Shown piece by piece: positions 8,969 to 16,862 of a DNA stretch of 64,000 nt (position 1 is the stretch's first letter; each line of letters opens with the position of its first letter). The DNA is taken from NCBI GenBank assembly GCA_013178015.1, contig JABLXR010000012.1:1-64000 (forward strand), in the 5' to 3' direction. The notes beneath the pieces are model-generated. The model saw only the letters and a program-made list of their open reading frames with translations, was not told the DNA's origin and did no database searches. The position numbers and the translations under genes were made by a program. The stretch is from Anaerolineae bacterium. Lineage in GTDB: Bacteria > Chloroflexota > Anaerolineae > DRVO01.

Positions 8969-10291
8969 GTGAAAGAGAAGGCGAGTCACCTGCCCAGGTG
9001 GCGACAAGGGAGAGCGTCGCGCTGGCTGCGGGGGGCTGCAGCGGCTGCCCTGCTGCTGGCGTTCCTCCTGCCCCAGGCTGCAGCCGCCGAGCCCTCCTAC
9101 GTCGTCCAGAGCGGCGATACGCTGACTCAGGTGGCGATGACCTACGGCACTACGGTGGAGGAGCTGGCGCTCCTCAACTCCCTTAGCGACCCTGACTTCA
9201 TCTACATCGGGCAGGTGCTCCGCCTGCCCGATCCGCGCCCGGCCGCACCCCCTGCCGGAGTGGCGGAGCCTCCCTCGGAGCCTCCGGCGGAGGCTGCCAC
9301 CGAGACCGGCGATTCCAGCTGCTCCGAGCTGGTGCATGTGGTCTCGGCGGGCGAGACCCTGGGAGGCATCGCGCTTCGCTACGGCGTCAGCGTGGCTGAG
9401 CTGGCCGCCTTCAACGGGGTGATCAACCCGTCCCTGATTCACGTCAATCAGGTGCTGCGAGTGCCAGGGGCGGCATGTCCTCAGCCCCTGGTCCTTAACG
9501 AGCCCTTCGTCTCCATCTCCTGGACGCCTGAGACACCCCACCAGGGCGACACAGTCAAGCTGGTGGTCGAGACGCGCTCCGCCCTGAAGGGCTTGACGGG
9601 CACCCTAGGCGAGGCTCGCATCAGATTCATTTCCGATGGCGCCACCCACACGGCCTATGTGGGCATCCCCGCCTTGGCGCAGCCAGGGTACCGGCAAGCT
9701 CAGCTCCTGATAGAGGGACGCCCGGCTCAGGTCTTGGCCATCCCCGTGCTCCCGTGGGAATACGACGTGGAGCGCCTGCAGCTCACTCCGGAGACCACTC
9801 GGCTTCTGGCGCCTGAGATCGTCCAACGGGAGAACGATTTGCTCGCCCGCGTCTCCAGCGGCTTCACGGCCCAGTGGTACTGGGACGGCACGCTGTCCCT
9901 GCCTCTGTCCGGGGATCCTCGGGTGACTTCGGCCTTCGGCACCCGGCGGGCCTATAACGACGGGCCCGTGGCCTCATACCACGGTGGAGCGGACTTCCCA
10001 GCCGAGGAGGGGACCCCGGTCATGGCGGGCGCCGCAGGAGTAGTCGTCCTGGCGCAGCCCCTGGACGTGCGTGGCAACGCCGTGATCGTGGACCACGGCG
10101 GCGGGGTGTTCACCATGTACTGCCACTTGAGCGAGATTCTGGCCGCCACTGGTGACACGGTGAACCCGGGTGATGTGGTGGGCCTGATAGGGAGCACCGG
10201 CCTGTCCACCGGCCCTCATCTGCACTGGGAAATGCGAGTTCAGGGCGAGCGGGTGGATCCCATGCGCCTCGTCAGCGGTCCGTATGGATGA
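8969..10291 (+). CDS. Secreted LysM-LysM-M23 peptidoglycan endopeptidase
   Basis: A signal peptide precedes two LysM domains (first with YVVQSGDTL, second with VHVVSAGETL), joined by a Pro/Glu-rich linker. A beta-rich middle region follows, and then a C-terminal M23 metallopeptidase domain. M23 zinc residues are visible in HGGADFP (H and D) and HLHW. Such enzymes cut cross-links in peptidoglycan or act as cell-division activators. The GTG start lies behind GAGGAGG; an overlapping ATG at 8967 is out of frame. All catalytic residues appear intact, so activity is expected. 440 residues. Confidence 0.9.
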   Translation: MKEKASHLPRWRQGRASRWLRGAAAAALLLAFLLPQAAAAEPSYVVQSGDTLTQVAMTYGTTVEELALLNSLSDPDFIYIGQVLRLPDPRPAAPPAGVAEPPSEPPAEAATETGDSSCSELVHVVSAGETLGGIALRYGVSVAELAAFNGVINPSLIHVNQVLRVPGAACPQPLVLNEPFVSISWTPETPHQGDTVKLVVETRSALKGLTGTLGEARIRFISDGATHTAYVGIPALAQPGYRQAQLLIEGRPAQVLAIPVLPWEYDVERLQLTPETTRLLAPEIVQRENDLLARVSSGFTAQWYWDGTLSLPLSGDPRVTSAFGTRRAYNDGPVASYHGGADFPAEEGTPVMAGAAGVVVLAQPLDVRGNAVIVDHGGGVFTMYCHLSEILAATGDTVNPGDVVGLIGSTGLSTGPHLHWEMRVQGERVDPMRLVSGPYG

Positions 10292-10323
10292 GTTGTCCCG
10301 GGCAAGCCACGCACCCTAGACAG

Positions 10324-10353
10324 CCGGAGGGCCGGCCTCGACCCGCCCTCCGG
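10324..10353. terminator. Hairpin between convergent genes
   Basis: CCGGAGGGC at 10324-10332 pairs with GCCCTCCGG at 10345-10353. It lies between the stop codons of the M23 and L25 genes and could terminate both, though neither side has a long T tract. Confidence 0.5.
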
Positions 10354-10374
10354 TCCGCCTGAGCACTCGGCTCG

Positions 10375-11106
10375 CTAGTCCTCTTCCTCGCCTTTCTCGC
10401 GTGCCTGAGCCCCGGCTCGCTGGGCATGCCGGGCCTCGGCCCTGTCCGCCGAGATGACCTCAACCTCCTCCAGCTCGGGAAGGAGTCCCTCCCCCACTTC
10501 CTCCTCTTCCTCGGGCCGCTCGGCCACCACTCGCGCCACCATCGCCTCGGCTGGCGTAATGACCTCGACTCCCTCGGGCACAGCTAGGTCGCGGACATGA
10601 ATGCTATCGTTGAGATGGGCGAGCGAGGTTACGTCAACCTCGATCTCGGTCGGTATGTCAGTGGGCAAGCACTCGACCTCCAAGGCGTCCAGCCCCTGGA
10701 TCACCACTCCGGGAGGAGGCGCCTCCTCGTCCCCGACCGCAGCCTGGGGGAGCGCAGCAGGGGCTTCGCCCACCAGCACGAGGGGCACGCTGATGCGAAC
10801 CCTCTCGGTGAGGTCCACCTGCAGGAAGTCAATGTGCTCCACGCGCTGTGTCAGCACGTGCCGCTGAACGTCTCGGATGATGGCGGGCCGGGGGGCGTCC
10901 TCCCCCCTAATCGCCACCTCGATAAGAGAGGAAGCACTGGCCCGGGAGAGGAAACGCCCGAGAGTATGCTCATCCACCTGCACGGCACGGACCTCGGCCC
11001 TGTGCCCGTACACCACCCCCGGGACGATACCGTCACGGCGAAGTGCCTTGACCTTCTTGCCGACGACCTCCCGAGGCTCTACTTCAAGGGAAAGCATTTC
11101 GGGCAT
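10375..11106 (-). CDS. rplY: 50S ribosomal protein L25, CTC/TL5 type
   Basis: L25 binds 5S rRNA in the large subunit. The N-terminal domain shows the family pattern REVVGKKVKALRRDGIVPGVVYG at residues 12-34, and the long C-terminal beta domain of the CTC/TL5 form includes EVECLPTDIPTEIEVDV. At 243 residues the protein is in the CTC range. The last 50 residues are very acidic and then mixed-charge, probably disordered. AAGGAG lies about 11 nt before the ATG. Confidence 0.95.
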   Translation of the reverse strand: MPEMLSLEVEPREVVGKKVKALRRDGIVPGVVYGHRAEVRAVQVDEHTLGRFLSRASASSLIEVAIRGEDAPRPAIIRDVQRHVLTQRVEHIDFLQVDLTERVRISVPLVLVGEAPAALPQAAVGDEEAPPPGVVIQGLDALEVECLPTDIPTEIEVDVTSLAHLNDSIHVRDLAVPEGVEVITPAEAMVARVVAERPEEEEEVGEGLLPELEEVEVISADRAEARHAQRAGAQAREKGEEED

Positions 11107-11179
11107 CGTAAGTTCGCTCCTTGCACGCTGGCTAACGGCCCGACATTATAGCCACCGACTAGGCGGCGCAGCAAGAACC

Positions 11180-11640
11180 AGGCCGGGGTTCACCCGGTTC
11201 TTGGGGTTGCACTTTGCCCAGCAAGACCTTGTAGGATATGATAATGATGCAATTCTCGCGGAACGGCCGCTCTTCCCAGAGAAGCCGGACTTGACGACCG
11301 CGCAGATGTAGTTGCCGGTTCGGAGTGGGCCCAGGTCCTTCTTGTCGCCCTCGCTCTCGTCGAACAGCAGCCTCAGGGCAGGCCGGTTGGCCCGGTGGGC
11401 TCACGTGGCAGAGTCAGCACACCGCCGGCCGTCGCCAACTCAGGGTTCTGGTTGATCAGCCCTTCGTCCGTGGAGTCAGGACGCAAGGCTCATGCTGACG
11501 GGGGGATCCCCGTCGCACATGGGCAGCAAAGGTGTGGCAGACGTGCTGAAGGCCGGCTTGCTGATATGTCCGCTGTGATTGCCGAACTCCGACCGCGAGC
11601 AGCACTTGTTACTGAAGCAGGCTTAGGCCTGGGGTCTGTT
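11180..11640 (-). pseudogene. Decayed protein-coding remnant
   Basis: Between L25 and the ABC permeases there is no intact gene over about 700 bp. On the minus strand, fragments in different frames keep GC-rich third positions: one reads TDEGLINQNPELATAGG (about 11430-11480), another LLFDESEGDKKDLGPLRTGNY (about 11310-11370). They are separated by stops and shifts, and the bias fades towards 11260. This looks like a degraded gene. I cannot name the family; the first fragment vaguely recalls the C-terminus of enolase-superfamily enzymes. Low confidence. Confidence 0.35.
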
Positions 11641-11651
11641 TCGTGAACCAG

Positions 11652-11677
11652 CTGGGAGGCCGGGCTCGGCCTCCCAG
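11652..11677. terminator. Strong hairpin upstream of the ABC permease genes
   Basis: CTGGGAGGCCG at 11652-11662 pairs perfectly with CGGCCTCCCAG at 11667-11677 around a 4-nt loop. There is no T tract. It may insulate the permease genes from the decayed region upstream. Confidence 0.5.
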
Positions 11678-11818
11678 CATGCTACACGGGACGGGAATGG
11701 GGGATGCTCGCCGCAGGGCCGATGGCCTGCACGCTGGTGTTCCCCTCTACTCTCATAGGGTAACATAGCCCTAGGCAAGGAATCATCCCGAGTCCAGACG
11801 CGAGAGAGCGAGGTATAG

Positions 11819-12805
11819 ATGCTGGAGTACATCGGACGACGTCTGCTCCTGATGGTCATGACGCTGATCGTCATCTCAGTCCTCTCCTTCGCCATCATTC
11901 AGTTGCCTCCCGGCGACTTCCTCACCGCCTACATCGAACGGCTGGAGGAGAGCGGGCTCACCCGAGATCAGGCCGTCATCGAGAGCCTGAAGAAGCGCTA
12001 CGGGCTGGACCAGCCCATATACGTGCAGTACGGCAAGTGGGTTTGGGGAATGCTTCACGGCGATTTCGGTCAGTCGTTCCTCTTCAACCGCCCGGTTGGC
12101 GAGTTGATTTGGGAGCGCCTCGGGCTGACTATGGCCGTCTCCTTCGCCGCCATGGTGTTCAACTGGGTTGTGGCGCTTCCCATCGGGATCTACTCGGCCG
12201 TCAGGCAGTACTCCATTGGGGACTACGTGGCCACCTTCATTGGCTTCATCGGGCTGGCAATACCCAACTTCATGCTCGCCCTGATATTGATGTGGCTGGC
12301 TTTCAGCCTCTTTGGCGCCAACGTGGGAGGCCTCTTCTCCGCCGAATACGCCGACGCGCCCTGGACCTGGGCCAAAGTGGTGGACATGCTCAAGCACCTG
12401 TGGCTGCCCATGGTGGTCTTGGGGATGGCAGGAACCGCTGGCCTCATCCGTATCATGCGCGCCAACCTGCTAGACGAGCTCCGGCGGCCTTATGTGATCA
12501 CTGCACGGGCCAAGGGGCTCCCGGAGACTAGGCTGATCCTGAAGTACCCCGTCCGGGTGGCTCTGAATCCCTTCGTAAGCACCATCGGCTGGTCCCTCGC
12601 AGGGCTGGTGGCCGGCGAGACCATAGTCTCCATCGTGCTGGGCCTTCCTACCACCGGTCCCCTTCTGTTCCGCGCCTTGATGATGCAGGACATGTATCTG
12701 GCCGGCACCTTCATCATGATGGTCAGCGCCCTCACGGTCATTGGGACGCTGATCTCCGACATCCTTCTGGCCTGGATAGACCCGAGGATCCGCCAGTCCA
12801 TCTAG
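11819..12805 (+). CDS. Dipeptide/oligopeptide-type ABC transporter permease, DppB-like
   Basis: The 328-residue protein has the DppB/OppB layout: an N-terminal helix, a periplasmic loop with RYGLDQPIYVQYGKW, then five to six membrane helices. The EAA-type cytoplasmic loop is ITARAKGLPETRLILKY. It would form a channel with the next gene product. In Chloroflexota this family often imports oligosaccharides rather than peptides. No substrate-binding protein or ATPase gene is adjacent, so partners must come from elsewhere. GAGCGAGG precedes the ATG. Confidence 0.92.
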   Translation: MLEYIGRRLLLMVMTLIVISVLSFAIIQLPPGDFLTAYIERLEESGLTRDQAVIESLKKRYGLDQPIYVQYGKWVWGMLHGDFGQSFLFNRPVGELIWERLGLTMAVSFAAMVFNWVVALPIGIYSAVRQYSIGDYVATFIGFIGLAIPNFMLALILMWLAFSLFGANVGGLFSAEYADAPWTWAKVVDMLKHLWLPMVVLGMAGTAGLIRIMRANLLDELRRPYVITARAKGLPETRLILKYPVRVALNPFVSTIGWSLAGLVAGETIVSIVLGLPTTGPLLFRALMMQDMYLAGTFIMMVSALTVIGTLISDILLAWIDPRIRQSI

Positions 12806-12876
12806 CGCGAACAGCTAGCTCAGACGCCGGCCGACCGCGGGACCTTAGTGTGAATAACCTGGAGTGACGGGCCAAT

Positions 12877-14034
12877 ATGGCGGAAGATACCAAGACTACT
12901 CTTGAGCAGGTTCCAGAGAAGGAGCCGGAGGTAGCGCCCGAGGAGGCCGAGCGCCTGTTCGTGGCTTCGCAGTGGCAGCTGATGTGGTGGCGCTTTCGCC
13001 GTCACAAACTGGCGCTCGTCAGCGTCGTGGTGGTGGTCCTGCTTTACTTGATAGCCATCTTCGTCGAGTTCCTGGCCACCTACGACCCTTACCGTCACCA
13101 GACCCAGTGGGTCTTTGCCCCGCCGCAGGTCCCCCGGGTGGGAATGGTGGACGGGCGCCTGTCCGTCTACGTTCTCGGGCTCGACCTTGAGCGGGACCCG
13201 GTCACCCTGAGGCCGGTCTACACCGCCGACCCTGAACGCCGCTATCCGGTCAAGTTCTTCGTGGAGGGCCGCGAGTACAAGCTGCTGGGCCTGTTCCCCA
13301 CCAACATCCATCTCTTCGGCCTGGAGCCGGGCAGCGACGGGACCTTCTACCTGCTGGGGACGGACCGCTTGGGCCGCGACATGTGGTCTCGGATCATGTA
13401 CGGCACCCGTATCTCGACCTCTATCGGGCTGGTGGGGGTGTCCCTGAGCTTCATATTGGGCCTGATCCTCGGCGGCTTCTCCGGCCTCTACGGCGGCGTC
13501 TTCGACACCATCGTCCAACGTGTGATCGAGGTGCTGCGATCCATCCCCACTGTTCCCTTGTGGCTCGGGTTGAGCGCCGCCATCCCCAAAGACTGGCCCC
13601 AGGTCAGGGTCTACTTTGCCATCACCATCATCCTGTCCCTGGTCGGCTGGACCGGGCTGGCCCGCGTAGTGCGGGGGCGCTTCCTGTCCCTCAGGGAGGA
13701 GGACTTCGTCATGGCAGCCCGGGTCTCAGGTGCTGGGGACGGGCGCATCGTGTTCACTCACCTCATCCCCTCCATCCTCAGTCACATCATTGCTTCCATC
13801 ACCATCAGCATCCCCGGCATGATACTGGCCGAGACGGGCCTCTCCTTCCTTGGCTTGGGGTTGAGGCCGCCGACTATCAGTTGGGGCGTCCTCCTTCAGG
13901 AGGCGCAGAATGTGCGCACGGTTGCGCTGGCCCCCTGGCTCATGATACCTGGCTTCTTCGTCATCATCACCGTGTTATGCTTCAACTTCATGGGCGACGG
14001 GCTGCGAGACGCAGCTGACCCCTACTCTCGCTAG
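12877..14034 (+). CDS. Dipeptide/oligopeptide-type ABC transporter permease, DppC-like
   Basis: At 385 residues this DppC-like permease is longer than the usual 290-300. An insert of about 100 residues follows the first helix (about residues 65-160), the external domain seen in some glycan-type relatives. The core shows LLGTDRLGRDMWSRIMYGTR, the EAA loop VMAARVSGAGDGRIVFTH and GLRPPTISWGVLL. It lies 71 nt after the DppB-like gene and should pair with it. A hairpin at 14060-14085 follows. Confidence 0.92.
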   Translation: MAEDTKTTLEQVPEKEPEVAPEEAERLFVASQWQLMWWRFRRHKLALVSVVVVVLLYLIAIFVEFLATYDPYRHQTQWVFAPPQVPRVGMVDGRLSVYVLGLDLERDPVTLRPVYTADPERRYPVKFFVEGREYKLLGLFPTNIHLFGLEPGSDGTFYLLGTDRLGRDMWSRIMYGTRISTSIGLVGVSLSFILGLILGGFSGLYGGVFDTIVQRVIEVLRSIPTVPLWLGLSAAIPKDWPQVRVYFAITIILSLVGWTGLARVVRGRFLSLREEDFVMAARVSGAGDGRIVFTHLIPSILSHIIASITISIPGMILAETGLSFLGLGLRPPTISWGVLLQEAQNVRTVALAPWLMIPGFFVIITVLCFNFMGDGLRDAADPYSR

Positions 14035-14059
14035 ACTCGCTTCCAGGCGCATCTCTGGA

Positions 14060-14085
14060 GGAGGGCACTGCCTGTAGTGCCCTCC
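14060..14085 (+). terminator. Hairpin after the permease genes
   Basis: GAGGGCACT at 14061-14069 pairs with AGTGCCCTC at 14076-14084, extended by one G-C pair, and is followed by CCTTGATT. It may limit read-through into the UroD-like gene. Confidence 0.5.
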
Positions 14086-14149
14086 CTTGATTCCCGTGGC
14101 GTTCCCGACCGGCCAGAGAGCGTCACGGCCATGACACCGGAGGCAAGCA

Positions 14150-15409
14150 GTGATAGCCCGCGATCGGACGCTGACGCTGTCCGCCTTGGCGGATCGTTTG
14201 ATCGAGGCCTGCGCCGACCCTAGGTATGTCGAGCGCAAGGCGATGTGGACGAGGCATCAGCACCTGCAGAAGGTGGAGAAGGTGCCGGTCCACGTACACC
14301 TCCCCGTCAACGGTGGATACTCCACCGTATGGCAGGAGATCATCCCCGCCGAGGAGCTGACCTACTCGGAGGGGTTGGCCCGCAGCGTGGAGCTGCAACT
14401 CCGTCAGCGCCTCTACAAGCACGAGATGATCCCAGATGATGATGTGATCCTGCCCGTGATCAGCGTGTCCGCCGTGTTCCGGACGCCCGTGGACGAGATG
14501 TGGGGAGTGCCGCTGCGGCGCCGCGAGGCGGACATGAGCTATGCCGTCGGAGGCGCCTACAAGCCCGTTCCCATCATCGAGACCGAGGCCGACCTGTATC
14601 GGCTGAGCTATCCCCCGGTGGATATTGACTTCGACGAGACCCGGCGCCGGGTAGAGGAGGCCCAGGAACTGGTGGATGGCAAGCTCCCGGTCATCGTCTC
14701 TGCCAACCGCGTCGGGGCTAGCCCCTTCGAGGTGGTGGTGCGGCTCCGGGGGATGGATAGCCTGCTCTTCGACTTCGTGGACAACCCCAGCCTAGTGCAC
14801 CGGCTCATGGACCTCGTCACCACCGGCATGGAGAAGTTCCTGCTGGAAGTGGACCGGATGAGACTCTTCGACGTACCGGCCTCCTGGCTTGGATGCCGGG
14901 TGCACTACGAGGAGCTCGGGCCTGAAGTCCTGCAGAGCTCGAGTGGGATAGACAAGGCCTGGGTGTACATCTCGGCGCAGAGCGCTGCTTCCATCTCTCC
15001 AGCCATGTTCGATGAGTTCCTGCAGCCCTACCACGAACGCCTCGCCCGCCTCTACACCCCCGGCCGCGTCTACTTCCACGGCTGCGAGGACCTGACCCAC
15101 AAGTACAGGGTGGTCAAGAAGACGCCGGGCCTGCGCCGCTTCCACGTGTCACCTTGGTCAGACTTCGCTTCGCTGGGCCCCGAGATCGGCCGCGACTGCG
15201 TCATCGAGAAGCACGTACACCCGGCGGATAACATCCTCACCTTCACCGAGGAGCAGATGCGAGCCGAGCTGGAGGCGCTCATGCAGGTGGGCGCTGGCCT
15301 CATCATGGACGTCAACTTGAGCGACATCCATACCGTGGGCCACCGGCCCGAGCGCCTCGCCCTCTGGGCCCGAGTGGCCCAGGAGGTCACGCAGAAGTAC
15401 GCCCGGTAG
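14150..15409 (+). CDS. Uroporphyrinogen decarboxylase-like protein (URO-D/MtaA superfamily)
   Basis: The 419-residue protein belongs to the URO-D superfamily, but more to the divergent branch found in catabolic clusters than to HemE. It carries an HGC motif at about residue 305, matching the zinc-binding HxC of corrinoid:CoM methyltransferases such as MtaA. GGAGG lies 6 nt before the GTG start. Neighbours are ABC permeases and a Gfo/Idh dehydrogenase, a combination common in glycan or one-carbon catabolism of Chloroflexota and Planctomycetes. The reaction is not known. A haem role is unlikely because no haem genes are nearby. Confidence 0.8.
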   Translation: MIARDRTLTLSALADRLIEACADPRYVERKAMWTRHQHLQKVEKVPVHVHLPVNGGYSTVWQEIIPAEELTYSEGLARSVELQLRQRLYKHEMIPDDDVILPVISVSAVFRTPVDEMWGVPLRRREADMSYAVGGAYKPVPIIETEADLYRLSYPPVDIDFDETRRRVEEAQELVDGKLPVIVSANRVGASPFEVVVRLRGMDSLLFDFVDNPSLVHRLMDLVTTGMEKFLLEVDRMRLFDVPASWLGCRVHYEELGPEVLQSSSGIDKAWVYISAQSAASISPAMFDEFLQPYHERLARLYTPGRVYFHGCEDLTHKYRVVKKTPGLRRFHVSPWSDFASLGPEIGRDCVIEKHVHPADNILTFTEEQMRAELEALMQVGAGLIMDVNLSDIHTVGHRPERLALWARVAQEVTQKYAR

Positions 15410-15416
15410 TGACGCG

Positions 15417-15618
15417 GAGAGGGGGAGAGGGGGAGACACGGAGACAGGGAGAGGGGGAGACAGGGCCGGGAGCGATGCCAGGGCACACAGGCGGTTGCCC
15501 GCCGGTTGTCCTTGATGCCCACTACCACAGGCTGTGCCTCTGCTCGAGCTTCGCCCTGTCCGCGCCTACCTCCCTGTCTCTCACCCCCTCTCCCCGTCTC
15601 CCTGTCTCCCCCTCTCCC
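15417..15618. repeat. Long purine/pyrimidine inverted repeat
   Basis: A G/A-only tract at about 15417-15465, built of GGGGGAGA and GAGACAGGG units, is largely complementary to a C/T tract at 15572-15618. The arms are about 47 nt long, are separated by about 105 bp, and differ by a few substitutions and small indels. The intergenic RNA could fold into a long hairpin, and each arm is a homopurine tract able to form triplex DNA. It fills most of the space between the UroD-like and Gfo/Idh genes. It may be a dispersed repeat family of this genome. Confidence 0.7.
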
Positions 15619-15700
15619 TTGATGCCACTCACCATCTGCGCTAACCTGCGCCCAGTCTCTCCGCGGCGATGAGACTCATCTGCTCCTAGGAGTATCAGCA

Positions 15701-16594
15701 ATGGTTCGCATCGGTATCGTCGGTTCCGACAACTCCCACGCCATCGCCTTCTCCAAGCTCTTCAACCTCTCTCCCCCCGGCAGCGAGGTTGCGCCCGAGG
15801 ACTTCCGCGTGGTCGCCCTCTACGGGACGGACGCCGCCCGCAATCAGGAGGTGGCGGAGGCCGGCGCCATCGAGACCATCGTAGATAAGCCGGAAGACAT
15901 GTTGGGAATGGTGGACGCGGTGATGGTGGTCTGGCGACATGGCGACTTGCATGCCCAGTACGCCCTGCCCTTCATCAACGCCGGCATCCCCACCTGGGTA
16001 GACAAGCCCTTCGCTATCAAAGTAGAAGACGCCAAAGCCATGATCGAGGCCGCAGAGCGGAGGAACACCCCCCTGAGCGGCGGCAGTACCCTCAAGCACT
16101 CGCTGGACATGATGGCCTTCCGGGCACGGCTGTCGGCGGAGGGCGGGCGCTCCATCAAGCCCATCGTCGCTGGCACCATCAACTACTACGCCGCCCTGGA
16201 GAACGAGTACGGTGGCATTTACTTCTACGGGTCGCACCTAGCCGAGATGACCATGGCCATCTTCGGCTACGATGCCCGCTCGGTGACCGCGGTGGAGCAC
16301 AAGGGCAACGTGGCTGCCGTAGTCAAGTACGACGACTACCACGTGGTGATGAACTTCCTGGAGAAGGCTAAGAGCATTCCCTACGTGCTCGTCTTCGGCG
16401 AGAACGGCACCCTGGTGCACGAGCTGGACGGCACCACTGGCTACCAGATGGGCGTGGCCAACTTCGTCAAGATGGTGCAGAACAAGCGCGCGCCCTTCCC
16501 CCTGGACCACCTGCTTCAGCCTGTGGCGCTCCTGCAGGCGGTGGACGTCTCCATGCGCGAGAAGCGCGAGGTGGCCCTGAGCGAGCTCGTCTAG
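15701..16594 (+). CDS. Gfo/Idh/MocA-family oxidoreductase
   Basis: The 297-residue protein has the N-terminal Rossmann motif IGIVGSDNSHA (a GxGxxG variant with Ser) and the WVDKPFA block that carries the conserved EKP-like lysine, here DKP. Members oxidise or reduce sugars and related polyols with NAD(P). At under 300 residues the C-terminal domain is short for the family. The gene follows the UroD-like gene and the inverted repeat and ends before a strong hairpin. Substrate unknown; some members are not enzymes. Confidence 0.85.
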   Translation: MVRIGIVGSDNSHAIAFSKLFNLSPPGSEVAPEDFRVVALYGTDAARNQEVAEAGAIETIVDKPEDMLGMVDAVMVVWRHGDLHAQYALPFINAGIPTWVDKPFAIKVEDAKAMIEAAERRNTPLSGGSTLKHSLDMMAFRARLSAEGGRSIKPIVAGTINYYAALENEYGGIYFYGSHLAEMTMAIFGYDARSVTAVEHKGNVAAVVKYDDYHVVMNFLEKAKSIPYVLVFGENGTLVHELDGTTGYQMGVANFVKMVQNKRAPFPLDHLLQPVALLQAVDVSMREKREVALSELV

Positions 16595-16604
16595 GGCCGA
16601 GCCG

Positions 16605-16638
16605 TCGCCCGCGGGCCATGGTGAATGCCCGCGGGCGA
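16605..16638 (+). terminator. Terminator-like hairpin after the Gfo/Idh gene
   Basis: TCGCCCGCGGGC at 16605-16616 pairs perfectly with GCCCGCGGGCGA at 16627-16638 (12 bp). It starts 11 nt after the stop codon and is followed by TCCTCC rather than a T run. Confidence 0.6.
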
Positions 16639-16657
16639 TCCTCCGTCCGGCAATCAT

Positions 16658-16686
16658 TTGACGCGCTGACTGCGCATTGCTAGAAT
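16658..16686 (+). promoter_or_regulatory. Sigma-70 type promoter of tRNA-Phe
   Basis: TTGACG at 16658-16663 and TAGAAT at 16681-16686 are separated by exactly 17 bp. The predicted start is near 16693, about 16 nt before the mature tRNA. Confidence 0.75.
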
Positions 16687-16708
16687 GGGGTTGTCAGTGG
16701 CCCCACCT

Positions 16709-16784
16709 GCCGAGGTAGCTCAGTTGGTAGAGCACTTGACTGAAAATCAGGGGGTCCCCAGTTCAAGTCTGGGCCTCGGCACCA
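16709..16784 (+). tRNA. tRNA-Phe (anticodon GAA)
   Basis: The 76-nt cloverleaf is complete. The acceptor stem is GCCGAGG/CCTCGGC, the anticodon arm CTTGA-CTGAAAA-TCAGG, and the T loop TTCAAGT. The discriminator A and CCA end are encoded (16781-16784). A good promoter and terminator flank it, so it is a single-gene transcript. Confidence 0.97.
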
Positions 16785-16788
16785 CACA

Positions 16789-16820
16789 GACGGCCGACTC
16801 CGCGTCGGCCGTCTTGTCTT
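16789..16820 (+). terminator. Rho-independent terminator of tRNA-Phe
   Basis: GACGGCCGAC at 16789-16798 pairs with GTCGGCCGTC at 16804-16813 and is followed by TTGTCTT. Confidence 0.85.
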
Positions 16821-16862
16821 GCTACCTCGGGCGCGCCAACATGACCCTGTGAGGCACTACCC

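Noticed and set aside
10597-11151. Plus-strand frame opposite rplY
   Set aside because: A shadow of the L25 gene, with no family similarity.
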